From positions 1,784,336 to 1,848,335 of the forward strand of contig NZ_FUWZ01000001.1 of NCBI RefSeq assembly GCF_900167135.1: DNA of 64,000 bases. Reading direction: 5' to 3'. Below, one piece after another: positions 45,588 to 54,779 of this stretch (the stretch's first letter is position 1; every line of letters starts with the position of its first letter). Origin of the DNA: Chitinophaga eiseniae. GTDB taxonomy: Bacteria > Bacteroidota > Bacteroidia > Chitinophagales > Chitinophagaceae. A model generated the notes under the pieces. That model did not search any database and was not told the DNA's origin. It saw only the letters and a program-made list of their open reading frames with translations. A program made the translations under genes and the position numbers.

Positions 45588-46904
45588 TTATTTACCGGCA
45601 CCGGCTTTCATCAGGTCGGCAGGTGTAATCTGGTTGCTCAGCAGATAACCGAAAGCGTCCCATCGTTTCTCCGGCTGACCTGCAGCGGTTTTGGCATCAA
45701 TATAGTTTTTGATCAGGTCCTGGCCATAGTTGTAATTGATGACATAGCTACGGTTCTTACGGATGAACTGTAATCCTTTTTCGGCTGCTTCGCCGTTGAG
45801 CAGCGTATAATTCAGCAGCCACTGCACAGCGGTGGAATCAGACATAGTGCCGTTCAGCATCCCCCTGGCCACTTCATTGCGGGCGTAATTGAGCCTGCCT
45901 TTGATGTCCAGCGCATGGAAATAGGCCGTGATACCGGTGGTGTCCAGGCCAGCCAGCGGCAGCAGTACGTCTCTGGTGAAGGTGGTTTTCTCTTCTCCCG
46001 GGAAAGCCAGCTCAATGCCGTAATTGGCGCTGCCTTCCGCAATGAGTGACTGCGGACTGAAGAGGGGATATAGGGAGATTTCGGTCCAGCCTCTATCGTG
46101 ATACAGGTTTTTTTCGAGCAGCATGTTGTACACATGATGTCCGGGATACCCTTCATGGCAGCCGAGATCGATAGCCTTTTCGATAAATATCTTCAGGTCG
46201 GCGCTCACCTGGATGAGGCTCTGATAGTGTCCTTTGTACCAGTTGTAGCCCATCCATGGTTTGCCGCTGACATATTCCAGCGTGAAGTTTTCCGTGGGGG
46301 GCAGGTCGTAATGCTGCAGTGTGCGTTTACGGGCTTCTGCAATGGCTGTTTTAAAAACGGTGTCCAGTTTTTCCTTAGGGATCACGAAGCGGTTGGCCAG
46401 CAGCTGGAAGCGGGCTGCTACCGGACCTTTACCGGGGAGCAGGCTGTCCAGTTCCGCTATCAGCGACTGGTAATGTGTTTCGGGATACACAGGCGCCACG
46501 GCGCCGAACAGTTCTTTGGACTCTTCATCAAATGGTTTGTATTCGCCGGAGAATATCCGGATGCGGCGGCCGAAAGCGGTGAGCTGTTGCGTGATCCAGT
46601 TGGCACGGATGCGGAGCGTATCGTTGGCTGCTGCGCCGGCAACTTCCTGCAATGCTTTTTTCAGTGCATCCACTTCCGCGAGAAAGCTGTCTTTCGGAAA
46701 CACTTCCTGTTTGGAAGCGGGCTTCAGGGAATCCGGCCCGTAATAGGCGTCTACAAAATCAGGGTCATACTGACCGATATTCAGCCCGAGGCGTACGTAC
46801 TGCACCGCGAGCCGGTCCAGCTGTTGTTGCCCGTTTTCCTTTGCGGGATGGGTATTACAGGCAAATAGCCATAGAAGCGGCAACAGCCGCAGGGTTTTTT
46901 TCAT
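45588..46904 (-). CDS. DUF885-family metal-dependent lipoprotein, probable peptidase
   Basis: 438 residues with a lipoprotein-like signal (LLPLLWLFACNTHPA). The core motif HEGYPGHHVYN matches the HExxPGHH block of DUF885, which resembles a zinc hydrolase site. The helical remainder fits the family, though at 438 residues it is shorter than many members (about 550-600). The biochemical role of DUF885 is largely uncharacterised; carboxypeptidase-like activity is inference. It starts 13 bases after the stop of the aminopeptidase P-type gene, so the two form a peptidase operon. Confidence 0.85.
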   Translation of the reverse strand: MKKTLRLLPLLWLFACNTHPAKENGQQQLDRLAVQYVRLGLNIGQYDPDFVDAYYGPDSLKPASKQEVFPKDSFLAEVDALKKALQEVAGAAANDTLRIRANWITQQLTAFGRRIRIFSGEYKPFDEESKELFGAVAPVYPETHYQSLIAELDSLLPGKGPVAARFQLLANRFVIPKEKLDTVFKTAIAEARKRTLQHYDLPPTENFTLEYVSGKPWMGYNWYKGHYQSLIQVSADLKIFIEKAIDLGCHEGYPGHHVYNMLLEKNLYHDRGWTEISLYPLFSPQSLIAEGSANYGIELAFPGEEKTTFTRDVLLPLAGLDTTGITAYFHALDIKGRLNYARNEVARGMLNGTMSDSTAVQWLLNYTLLNGEAAEKGLQFIRKNRSYVINYNYGQDLIKNYIDAKTAAGQPEKRWDAFGYLLSNQITPADLMKAGAGK

Positions 46905-46917
46905 GCAGAAAAAATAT

Positions 46918-48306
46918 TTATGATGCGATCAGGTCTTCGATTTCGGTGGCTGTTGTGGCGAACGGGCGTCCGAGGATACGGCTGCCGCCGGCGGTGATCA
47001 GGAAGTCATCTTCGATGCGTACGCCGCCGAAGTTATCATAGGCGGTCAGCTTATCGTAGTTGATAAACGCCGGATGTTTCCCTTCCGCCTTCCAGGCTGC
47101 ATTGAGCAACGGATTGAAGTAGATGCCCGGTTCTATCGTCAGTACAAAACCCTCTTCCAGTTCACGTCCCAGCCGGAGTGATTTCAGGCCGAAGTCGGTG
47201 CTTTTCTTCAGGTTGTCTGTATAGCCGACATATTGTTCACCCAGGTTTTCCATATCGTGAACGTCCATGCCGAGCATATGCCCGAGGCCGCAGGGGAAGA
47301 ACAGCGCATGTGCGCCTGCTGCCACGGCTTCTTTGGCATCGCCTTTCATGATGCCGAGGGAGATGAGCCCGGCGGCGAGTTGTTCACAGGCCAGCAGGTG
47401 TACGTCTTTATACCGGATGCCTGGTTTTACAGCATCGGCGGCGGCTTTGTAGGCATTGTAAACGATATCGTAAATTTCGCGTTGTGCGGTACTGAATTTT
47501 TTACTGACGGGATGGGTACGGGTGAGGTCTCCTGCATAACGCATCGCGTTTTCCGCGCCGCAGTCACAGAGGACGAGTTGCCCTTCCCGGAAATCGGTCT
47601 TATGGGGATGGTTATGCAGAAACTGCCCGTTGGCCGTAAGGATAACGGGGAAGGACGTATTACCGCCGGCGGCGATGGCCACCGCCTGCAGGCGACCGGC
47701 GATCTCCGTTTCCGTTACGCCGGCGGCCGCCAGCTCCATGGCTTTGAGCTGCATATCGATGGTGGTGTTGACGGCGGTCTCTATTTGCGCTATTTCCTCG
47801 GTGGATTTAATGGCCCTTTGGCGGATGACCGCTTTGATGAGGGCTACGGATACCCCCTGCGCTACTGCCGCGACGGGCGTATCCAGCCAGGCGGCCAGCT
47901 TCAGCGTATGTTCAGGCCGGTAAGGCGGCAGGTAGTGGACCGGACGTTGCTGCTGTACTGCCTGCGACAGGAAGTTACCCAGCTGCGATAATGGCCTTAC
48001 GTCTGTAAGTCCCGCCCGGGCAGCATCGGCGGCCAGCGTGTCTACCGGTCCTGTCCACATGATCTCTTCCACGGTGGCTTCATTGCCGAATAATATCTCC
48101 CGGTTGTTATCAATGTCCAGTACAAACGTCAGTCCGGGCCTGTCTATCCCGATAAAATACAGGAAGGTGCTGTCCTGCCGGAAAGGATAGATGTTATCCC
48201 GGTAGTTCATACCGCTGTCTTCGTTGCCGGGCAGTAAAATGATACCGCTGCCCATATCGGCCTGCAGCCTGTTTCTTCTGTTGGTATAAGTCTCCTTTGC
48301 AAACAC
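46918..48306 (-). CDS. pepP: Aminopeptidase P-type Xaa-Pro aminopeptidase (M24B)
   Basis: 462 residues with an N-terminal aminopeptidase P domain (FLYFIGIDRPGLTFVLD) and a C-terminal pita-bread metallopeptidase. All five expected dinuclear metal ligands are visible: two Asp in VLCDCGAENAMRYAGDLTRT, His in CGLGHMLGMDVHD, Glu in LTIEPGIYF and Glu in GVRIEDDFLI. There is no signal peptide, so it is cytoplasmic. It removes an N-terminal residue preceding proline. The start ATG at 48306 directly precedes FAKETYTNRRNRL, the usual family beginning. It is co-directional with the DUF885 gene 13 bases on. Confidence 0.92.
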   Translation of the reverse strand: MFAKETYTNRRNRLQADMGSGIILLPGNEDSGMNYRDNIYPFRQDSTFLYFIGIDRPGLTFVLDIDNNREILFGNEATVEEIMWTGPVDTLAADAARAGLTDVRPLSQLGNFLSQAVQQQRPVHYLPPYRPEHTLKLAAWLDTPVAAVAQGVSVALIKAVIRQRAIKSTEEIAQIETAVNTTIDMQLKAMELAAAGVTETEIAGRLQAVAIAAGGNTSFPVILTANGQFLHNHPHKTDFREGQLVLCDCGAENAMRYAGDLTRTHPVSKKFSTAQREIYDIVYNAYKAAADAVKPGIRYKDVHLLACEQLAAGLISLGIMKGDAKEAVAAGAHALFFPCGLGHMLGMDVHDMENLGEQYVGYTDNLKKSTDFGLKSLRLGRELEEGFVLTIEPGIYFNPLLNAAWKAEGKHPAFINYDKLTAYDNFGGVRIEDDFLITAGGSRILGRPFATTATEIEDLIAS

Positions 48307-48558
48307 GTATTGAGGATTTAATAATTAGCAGATTTATTCCTGTTAAAAATAAACAACAAACGCGGATAATACGTCAGCGGGTTAAAATGAGCGAACAGGA
48401 GGTTAAGAATTGTAAAAGTATTGCCACCGCCACCATTTACCATTTTGTTAACAACAAAAGAGTTACATTTATATCCTTACTCATCGGATAGCGTTTTTAT
48501 CTTTTCATTTATTCTACTGGCGTATTTGAGATTTATTCCCGCTTCACAAATTTCAAAT

Positions 48559-49311
48559 ATGGTTATCTTTATTTTTTTCGCCGCCATCTGGTATCTTTCA
48601 TTGTTTTCACAGACTTTTTTTCAGCACAGATATGCCGCTCATGGTGCATTTGCCATGAGTAAAGGCTGGGAGCGCTTTTTCTTTATTTTCACTTATCTTA
48701 CGCAAGGGTCTTCTTATATGAGTCCCCGCGCATATGCTGTGATGCACAGGTTGCATCATGCGCATACCGACACTGAGTTGGACCCGCATTCGCCTTCAAA
48801 CTCTTCAAACATCTTTGCGATGATGTGGGACACGAGGACGGCATATCAGCAGATTCTGCATAACAAGGTTGACGTGGAGACAAAATACACCAAAAACCTG
48901 CCGGAATGGGGCTGGTTTGACCGGTTTGCCAACAGCACGCTTTCCCGGTTGTTATGGGTAGCGGTATATGTAGCGTTTTTCATTGTGTTTGCCACCAATC
49001 CGTATCAATACCTGTTACTGCCGATAGTGGTGACAATGGGCGCATTTCATGGTGCCATCGTCAATTGGTTTGCCCATAAATATGGTTACATCAATTTCAG
49101 GTTGCGCAATACAGCCATGAACTTGTTGTTCGTGGATGTGTTGATGCTGGGGGAATCTTACCATAACAACCACCATAAGCACCCTTCTTCAGTGAATTTC
49201 GGGCAGCGTTGGTTTGAGATAGATCCGGTGTATCATGTAATCCGGCTGCTTTCTTATATCAAAATTATCCGCCTGGGACATCGTCCTGAGGAACAACCTG
49301 TCCTGTCATAA
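48559..49311 (+). CDS. Acyl-CoA/fatty acid desaturase
   Basis: 250 residues from ATG 48559. The open frame reaches back to 48421, but the extra 46 residues look unlike a desaturase. A promoter-like TTTTG...TACATTTA pair also lies at 48443-48471, inside that extension. The three histidine boxes of membrane desaturases are complete: HRYAAH, HRLHHAH and HNNHHKH, with hydrophobic helices between them. Such enzymes put a double bond into acyl chains using a di-iron centre, and often adjust membrane fluidity to temperature. The cold-shock and RRM genes lie convergently just downstream. Confidence 0.85.
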   Translation: MVIFIFFAAIWYLSLFSQTFFQHRYAAHGAFAMSKGWERFFFIFTYLTQGSSYMSPRAYAVMHRLHHAHTDTELDPHSPSNSSNIFAMMWDTRTAYQQILHNKVDVETKYTKNLPEWGWFDRFANSTLSRLLWVAVYVAFFIVFATNPYQYLLLPIVVTMGAFHGAIVNWFAHKYGYINFRLRNTAMNLLFVDVLMLGESYHNNHHKHPSSVNFGQRWFEIDPVYHVIRLLSYIKIIRLGHRPEEQPVLS

Positions 49312-49323
49312 ATAAGCACAAGG

Positions 49324-49358
49324 CAGCCGGCTGACACATCCAATGTGTCAGCCGGCTG
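49324..49358. terminator. Terminator between desaturase and cold-shock gene
   Basis: A perfect 16-base stem (49324-49339 with 49343-49358) with a 3-base loop sits 12 bases after the desaturase stop and 38 bases beyond the stop of the convergent gene. Confidence 0.75.
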
Positions 49359-49396
49359 TTGATAGTTTCAGGAGTATTTCAATAAATGCAGATGGT

Positions 49397-49855
49397 TCAG
49401 AGGGCGTTTTTGGCGCCGGAACCTACCTTTTTCACATCTACCGCATTGTAGCCTTTTGTGCCTCTTTCGCGCGTAAAAGACACTTTGTCCCGCTCTTTGA
49501 TGGGCTCTGACACCTGGTTAATGTGAAAGAATATGCTTTCTTTGGATTTGTCGTCTGTGATGAATCCAAATCCTTTAGAGGTATTGAAGAAATTAACTAT
49601 TCCAGTTCTGATGGGATCTTCCGGGGGACGGGGCGTGGCGCCGATCTGGATATCTTTCGAATCTATTTCTGCTTTTCTGTTTTCTCTGGGAGGGGAGTCG
49701 CTGATGTTTCCATTTTCATCCACATAAGCCAACATATCTTCCAGGCTTTTGCCTTTATTGTTGTTCAGCTTCCGCTCTCTCATTTTTTGAGCTTTGTCTT
49801 CTTTCGCTTTCGCTTTTTTGTTTCTGTTTTCTTTTTTGGAAAAAGAATCCGCCAT
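49397..49855 (-). CDS. Cold-shock domain protein with charged N-terminal extension
   Basis: 152 residues. The last 70 form a cold-shock domain: TGIVNFFNTSKGFGFITDD contains RNP1, IFFHINQV is RNP2, and DKVSFTRERGTKGYNAVDV follows. The first 80 residues are highly charged and Lys-rich (KKENRNKKAKAKEDKAQKMR) and are probably disordered or RNA-contacting. Ordinary CspA proteins are about 70 residues. It binds single-stranded RNA or DNA. The RRM gene lies 91 bases upstream on the same strand. Confidence 0.92.
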   Translation of the reverse strand: MADSFSKKENRNKKAKAKEDKAQKMRERKLNNNKGKSLEDMLAYVDENGNISDSPPRENRKAEIDSKDIQIGATPRPPEDPIRTGIVNFFNTSKGFGFITDDKSKESIFFHINQVSEPIKERDKVSFTRERGTKGYNAVDVKKVGSGAKNAL

Positions 49856-49946
49856 AGTTTACTGGTTTTGGTTAAATCGCATGATTGCGTAATTATTCCT
49901 GTGATGCCCCGGAAAATGCCCTTCTAAAGAGCGTGTTACCGGCGAC

Positions 49947-50222
49947 TTAATATCTCGACCGGGAGGAACGTTCTCTTTCTGCTCTGGGCCTTGCCTCATT
50001 AACAACGATCGTCTGTGCGTTGACAGAAGCGCTGTTCAGCTCACGGATAGCGTGTTCTGCCTCGCTGTCAACCGGCATCTCTACAAAGGCAAAACCTTTG
50101 GAGCGGCCGCTATAATTATCGATAATTACTTTAGCACTCCGCACGAGGCCAAACGGGGTAAACAAGGCAGTTAACTGTTGATCTGTTGTCTGGTTACTTA
50201 AATTGCCAACAAAAATGTTCAT
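49947..50222 (-). CDS. Small RRM-type RNA-binding protein
   Basis: 91 residues with a single RNA-recognition motif: RNP2 is IFVGNLS at the start and RNP1 is KGFAFVEM. The Arg/Ser-rich tail (ARPRAERERSSRSRY) is typical of the glycine- or arginine-tailed Rbp proteins of Bacteroidota and cyanobacteria. It probably acts as an RNA chaperone or global post-transcriptional regulator. It precedes the cold-shock gene on the same strand. The region upstream to 50465 (243 bases) shows no other gene; an A-rich leader directly precedes the ATG. Confidence 0.93.
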   Translation of the reverse strand: MNIFVGNLSNQTTDQQLTALFTPFGLVRSAKVIIDNYSGRSKGFAFVEMPVDSEAEHAIRELNSASVNAQTIVVNEARPRAERERSSRSRY

Positions 50223-50465
50223 AAGATTAAAACTTTAAAAGGTAAGAAATGCGGCAGCTGGAAAAGCGAAGACTGAGGAAGAAAAGAAAGTAATCCAGAC
50301 TAAGTCAGAAGAAGCCGAGGCAGGAGCCTGTGTAATTTGAATATGTGTAATTTGAATAAAGGTAGGTCTTTAAATCAACAAATCCGGGATTATTTTGAAA
50401 TTCAATGTTCCCCGGGGAGGGTGGCCCCATATGGCGGCTGTCTCAGCGAATGCTTTATTTTTGTT

Positions 50466-51980
50466 TTACGGGAGATGCCAGCCGTCTACGTTAAACCAGC
50501 TGTCCACCGGTGTTGTGTTTGCCGCCCCCTGAAAACGGAAGTCATTGGTACGGGCGTCATACACATAATCGCGGCCCCATGTCCTTGCCTGCAAAACCGT
50601 AGCCTCAATAGCATCCAGTATGTAATGCACTTCCCGGTCGGTCATCGTGGGGTGGACAGACAACCGCACCCACCCGGGCTTGCAGGACATGTCGCCTGAC
50701 AGGATAGACTGCCGGATAGCATGTGAGCGCTCCTTGTCCACGTTCAGCAGCAGATGGCCATAGGTGCCGGCGCAGGAACAGCCGCCGCGCAGCTGGATGC
50801 CGAACCGGTCGTTCAGCAGGCGAACAACCAGGTGGTAATGTACGCCCGGCACGATAAAAGACACCACCCCCAATCGCTGCACCGCCTGCGGCTCCAGTAC
50901 CTGCAACTGCGGTATCCGCGCCAGCCGCGGCAGTATAACCGATAACAGCGCCTCCTCCCGCTGCCGGATGTTATCGACCTGCATCGCTTCTTTCAGCCGT
51001 ATGCACATCGCCGCCTTGATGCCCTGCAGAAAAGGCGGTGTGCCGCCATCTTCCCGTTGTGCAATATCGGCGGTATAGTCGTATTCCCCCCACGGATTGG
51101 TATAGTCTACCGTGCCGCCGCCGGGCTCGTCCGGCGCGGCATGGCAGTAAAGCTTTTGGTGAAAGAGCAGCACGCCCGGCGTTCCGGGGCCGCCCAATAA
51201 CTTATGCGGCGAGAAATAAATGGCGTCGAGGGCTGCGCCGGGTTCATCGGGGTGCATATCGATATCGCAATAGGGCGCCGCACAGGCAAAATCCACAAAA
51301 CACCAGCCATTGTACCGGTGGACCAGTTTTGCCATGTCGTGGTACGGCGTACGGATGCCGGTCACGTTAGACGCGGCGGTCACCGCCGCTATCTTGACAG
51401 TCCGCTGCTTATACTGTTCGAGTAAAGCATGGAAGTGCCGGAGGTCCACCTGGCCGTTGGCGTCCCGTGCAATGATTTCCACGGTGGCCATGGTCTCCAG
51501 CCAGCTGATATGATGGCTGTGATGCTCCATGTGGGTAACAAATACCACCGGTCTCCCGGCTTCTTCCCGGTAGGTGCTGTGCAGGCAGGTTGCCGCCCTG
51601 CCGGGTATGCGCAGCCCCAGCAGCCTTTGCAGTTTGTTGACGGCGCCGGTCATGCCGCTGCCGCAGAAAAGCAGTACGTCTTCCTCCGCTGCATTGACAT
51701 GTGCTTTGATAATACCTTTGGCCGTTTCGTACGCTTCAGACATATATGTGCCGGTGACGGTGGTATGGGTGTGGGTGTTACCCACGAACGGCAATACCTG
51801 CTGCCGGATAGTATCTTCAATAGGGCCGTAGGCACGCCCGCTGGCGGTCCAGTCGGCATAGATGATCCGTTTTCTTCCGAATGGGGAAAGGAAAGACTGC
51901 CGGTAGCCGATGATATGACGGCGGTACGTAGCGAAATAGTCTTCCAGTCCGCTGTTGCAGGGCATCGTATAAGACGGCAT
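50466..51980 (-). CDS. Class V aminotransferase / cysteine desulfurase-like protein
   Basis: 504 residues, longer than typical desulfurases (about 400). The PLP fold is clear: YADWTASGRAYGPIE at the start, D230 in WCFVDFACAA, and the PLP Lys K260 in YFSPHKLLGGPG. A Cys pair C401/C403 in LRGGCSCAGTYG stands where desulfurases carry the catalytic Cys. Sulfur mobilisation from cysteine is therefore likely, but an isomerase or lyase role is possible for this clade. The DUF4395 gene lies immediately upstream (2-base gap), so the two are one operon. Confidence 0.85.
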   Translation of the reverse strand: MPSYTMPCNSGLEDYFATYRRHIIGYRQSFLSPFGRKRIIYADWTASGRAYGPIEDTIRQQVLPFVGNTHTHTTVTGTYMSEAYETAKGIIKAHVNAAEEDVLLFCGSGMTGAVNKLQRLLGLRIPGRAATCLHSTYREEAGRPVVFVTHMEHHSHHISWLETMATVEIIARDANGQVDLRHFHALLEQYKQRTVKIAAVTAASNVTGIRTPYHDMAKLVHRYNGWCFVDFACAAPYCDIDMHPDEPGAALDAIYFSPHKLLGGPGTPGVLLFHQKLYCHAAPDEPGGGTVDYTNPWGEYDYTADIAQREDGGTPPFLQGIKAAMCIRLKEAMQVDNIRQREEALLSVILPRLARIPQLQVLEPQAVQRLGVVSFIVPGVHYHLVVRLLNDRFGIQLRGGCSCAGTYGHLLLNVDKERSHAIRQSILSGDMSCKPGWVRLSVHPTMTDREVHYILDAIEATVLQARTWGRDYVYDARTNDFRFQGAANTTPVDSWFNVDGWHLP

Positions 51981-51982
51981 GA

Positions 51983-52645
51983 CTATTTGGTTTTGGCAGG
52001 TGCAAGTGATTTAAACATGGCGTGTGGCGCCTTTGCAAAATGCTCCTGCAGGAAAAAAGATCCTGCAATGGGCAGCGCGATGAACAACGCCAGCACGGCC
52101 AGCTGTCCGGCAGATACTTTCTGGATGGCCTGCCTGTTCTGAGGTTCACATACTTCTCCCGGACAGTGCTGCACGGTTTTCTTAAAGAAAAGCGGGTACG
52201 CCAGGCAGCCCAGGCAGATGCCAAAAGCGGCTTCAAAGAAGAGAAAACAAAGACAGATAAAACAAACGGCAGCGGTGATGGGACTGTAGGCGTTAACGAT
52301 CACAAAGAGATAAAACATAGTGGCGGACAGCACGATGCCGATGCTCCAGGCAAACCGTTTCTGGGGCGCGCCTACATATTCCGGCACCTGCCTGCGTACG
52401 ATCAGCCGCCCCAGGACCAGGGTGGGAGAGAACCGGGGATGGATGAACACCCGTATCAGCAGGTCAAGCAGGAAAAGAGAGATGACATATTTCAGCATCA
52501 CGAAATTGCCGTCGAAAACAATAAACATCAGCGAGGTATAGGTGGCGAGGAAGAGTATCCCGGCAGCGGCCCTGATCTCCCGTTCGTTCAATACCGGGAT
52601 ATCGTAACCATCCACTTTTTCGCCGAATGATATAAACTTGTTCAT
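51983..52645 (-). CDS. DUF4395 membrane protein
   Basis: 220 residues, with about four membrane helices. The family start GEKVDGYDIPVLNEREIRAA and the conserved VPEYVGAPQKRFAW match DUF4395 (PF14340). A CLGC pair lies at a membrane boundary in GICLGCLAYP, and a second pair, CPGEVC, follows. DUF4395 genes frequently sit beside rhodanese-like sulfurtransferases. Together with the desulfurase-like gene downstream this suggests sulfur or persulfide handling at the membrane (inference). The 195-base gap to the divergent kinase at 52841 holds no gene. Confidence 0.88.
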   Translation of the reverse strand: MNKFISFGEKVDGYDIPVLNEREIRAAAGILFLATYTSLMFIVFDGNFVMLKYVISLFLLDLLIRVFIHPRFSPTLVLGRLIVRRQVPEYVGAPQKRFAWSIGIVLSATMFYLFVIVNAYSPITAAVCFICLCFLFFEAAFGICLGCLAYPLFFKKTVQHCPGEVCEPQNRQAIQKVSAGQLAVLALFIALPIAGSFFLQEHFAKAPHAMFKSLAPAKTK

Positions 52646-52840
52646 GTTTGTTAAGGTTGAAAGTAAACGTTGGATATTTGGATTGCCGGCGATGTAAAAG
52701 TAGCTGCCAGAAAGGGTTACCGGTGCGCCGTGTCAACAGACGACAGGTTCCGGTCAACAAACGGCAAGGTTCCGTCAAGCAGGGCCGGTAATTAGGAGAT
52801 AGGAAAATATTTATCGACATTTATCCTGTCAAACAACAAG

Positions 52841-53878
52841 ATGAAAATACGATCCCGCATACGCCGCTATGAACTGTACCGCTGGCTGATACCGCTCTTC
52901 CTGCTGCTAAACATATTACAGGACCTGGTGGAAGGCGCTGGTGATTTTCCCCTGCGGGTGGTGAATGAAACCTGGCTGGCCTTCTTCGTGTCTGTGGTCA
53001 GCTACCGGCTGCTGGAACATACACTACCCAAACTGGGATGGAAAAATGCCCTGTACAGCTTCTTCATCTTGCTGGCCTACGTGCTGGCCTATTCTATAGG
53101 TCTGTTGTTGTGGCGCTACCTCGGTATTACGCTGCATATCTTCACCCCGCTGGGCAAACCGGTACCGGTGGAAGACCGCCTGGGCATCCTCATTGGCTAC
53201 AGCATAGGGTCGTTGGTGTTCTTCGCTGTTGTCAGGCATCTGTATAATTACATCCAGCTGAAACAACACGCCCAGCAACTGCGCATTGCCAGCCAGCAGG
53301 CGGAACTCAATTACCTGAAATCCCAGACCAACCCGCATTTCCTGTTCAATACGCTGAACAATATCTATTCGCTGGCGCGCGACAAGTCAGACCTGGCCCC
53401 GGAGTCCATCCTGCGGCTGTCCAAGATGTTGCGGTATATGCTCTATGAAACCAGCGAACCTTATATCGCGGTGGAAAAAGACCTGAAAATCATCGATGAC
53501 TACATCGCCCTGGAAAAGCTGCGTTATGACGATTCACTGCGGATCAATTTTAACCATGACCTGGAAGACGCGAAACAGTCCCTGCCTCCGTTGTTGCTGA
53601 TACCGCTGGTGGAGAACGCCTTTAAACACGGAGCTTCTGAAACAAGGGAAAACCCTTTCGTAGATATTCATCTCACCATAAAAAACAGGCAATTGTTTTT
53701 TGTGGTGAAAAATTCTACCGGCGAACCGGCCGGAGAAGGAAATTTCAGCCCGCAGATCGGCCTTTCCAACCTGCGGCGGCAGCTGGAACTGCTGTATTCC
53801 GACTATCAGCTCGATGTGAAAAAGGGAGACTATGTTTTTACTGCTACCTTAAAAATTAACCTGGCAAGCCATGTCTAA
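52841..53878 (+). CDS. LytS/YehU-type sensor histidine kinase (second copy)
   Basis: 345 residues. About four N-terminal membrane helices (LIPLFLLLNILQDLVEG, WLAFFVSVVSYRLLEH, LYSFFILLAYVLAYSIGLLL, LIGYSIGSLVFFAVVRHL) precede a coiled coil. The His_kinase box TNPHFLFNTLNNIYSL has H166; LVENAFKHGAS and IGLSNLRRQLEL complete the ATP site. It is a paralogue of the kinase at 43678 with a different membrane part. Its 3' end overlaps the regulator by 8 bases. It is divergent from the DUF4395/desulfurase operon. Confidence 0.93.
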   Translation: MKIRSRIRRYELYRWLIPLFLLLNILQDLVEGAGDFPLRVVNETWLAFFVSVVSYRLLEHTLPKLGWKNALYSFFILLAYVLAYSIGLLLWRYLGITLHIFTPLGKPVPVEDRLGILIGYSIGSLVFFAVVRHLYNYIQLKQHAQQLRIASQQAELNYLKSQTNPHFLFNTLNNIYSLARDKSDLAPESILRLSKMLRYMLYETSEPYIAVEKDLKIIDDYIALEKLRYDDSLRINFNHDLEDAKQSLPPLLLIPLVENAFKHGASETRENPFVDIHLTIKNRQLFFVVKNSTGEPAGEGNFSPQIGLSNLRRQLELLYSDYQLDVKKGDYVFTATLKINLASHV

Positions 53879-54548
53879 AATTAAATGTATCGTTATAGAG
53901 GACGAGCCGCTGGCCGCAAAAGTGCTGACCGACTACATCTCGCAGGTGCCTTTCCTCGAACTGCAAAAGGTGTGTAAAGATGCCCTGCAGGCATCGGAGT
54001 TTTTGATGCAGCAGGAAACCGACCTGATGTTCCTCGATATTCATCTGCCTAAACTCAAAGGCATGGCTTTCCTGAAAACGCTCGTCAACCCGCCGGCGGT
54101 GATCGTAACGACGGCTTATCACCAGTATGCCGTAGAAGGGTTTAACCTGAATGTGACGGATTACCTGCTGAAACCCTTTGAGTTCGAGCGGTTCCTGACG
54201 GCGGTAAACAAGGTCAGGGCCGATCAGAAGCGGACAGCCGGCGATGAGCGGGATTATATTTTCGTGACAGTGCAAAAACGCCGGGTACGTATTCCGTTCT
54301 CGGAGATACTGTACGTCGAAAGCCAGCGGGAGTATATCCGTATTGTGACCACCAGACAGGAGCATGTCTCTAAAATGAGCACCAACGAGATCGAAGAACT
54401 GCTGCCTTCCCATACGTTCAAAAGGGTGCACCGTTCTTTCATTGTATCCGTCAGTAAAATAGAGTCTTATACCGCCGAAGCGATTTCGCTGCATGGCGTG
54501 TCCATACCGATAGGCAGAGGGTATAAAGATGTGATAGACGACCTGTAA
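53871..54548 (+). CDS. LytTR-family response regulator (second copy)
   Basis: 225 residues. The receiver has IEDEPLAAK and phospho-acceptor D56 (MFLDIHLPK), then VTDYLLKPFEFERF. The LytTR domain has IFVTVQKRRVRIPFSEILYV, RQEHVSKMSTNEIEELL and FKRVHRSFIVSVSKIESY. It is a close relative of the regulator at 44760 and partner of the overlapping kinase. No target can be read from the sequence. Confidence 0.93.
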   Translation: MSKIKCIVIEDEPLAAKVLTDYISQVPFLELQKVCKDALQASEFLMQQETDLMFLDIHLPKLKGMAFLKTLVNPPAVIVTTAYHQYAVEGFNLNVTDYLLKPFEFERFLTAVNKVRADQKRTAGDERDYIFVTVQKRRVRIPFSEILYVESQREYIRIVTTRQEHVSKMSTNEIEELLPSHTFKRVHRSFIVSVSKIESYTAEAISLHGVSIPIGRGYKDVIDDL

Positions 54549-54621
54549 GGAAAAAGATACTGGTTTACCGGTATAAAAAATACACATTTTGCAGGTATTT
54601 CCCCACTGCCACCTTTGATGA

Positions 54622-54774
54622 AGCTGCCGTAGCCTGTCTGGCATCCGCAGCTTCACCAGCCTGGAAGAATTCGGTTTTTATGACAACAACGTCCGGGATG
54701 CCGACCTGCAGGGAATGCCCAAACTGCGGGCAGTATTCTGTTATGGCAATCTTCACCTGGTAATTTGCATTTAG
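54622..54774 (+). pseudogene. Possible leucine-rich-repeat gene fragment
   Basis: A 50-codon open stretch with no start, bounded by stops, reads in part FTSLEEFGFYDNNVRDADL and MPKLRAVFCYGN. This has the spacing of leucine-rich repeats. It is probably the remnant of a lost gene between the regulator and the long inverted repeat. It is short, so chance is not excluded. The rest of 54549-54853 holds only the inverted repeat. Confidence 0.3.
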
Positions 54775-54779
54775 AGATT

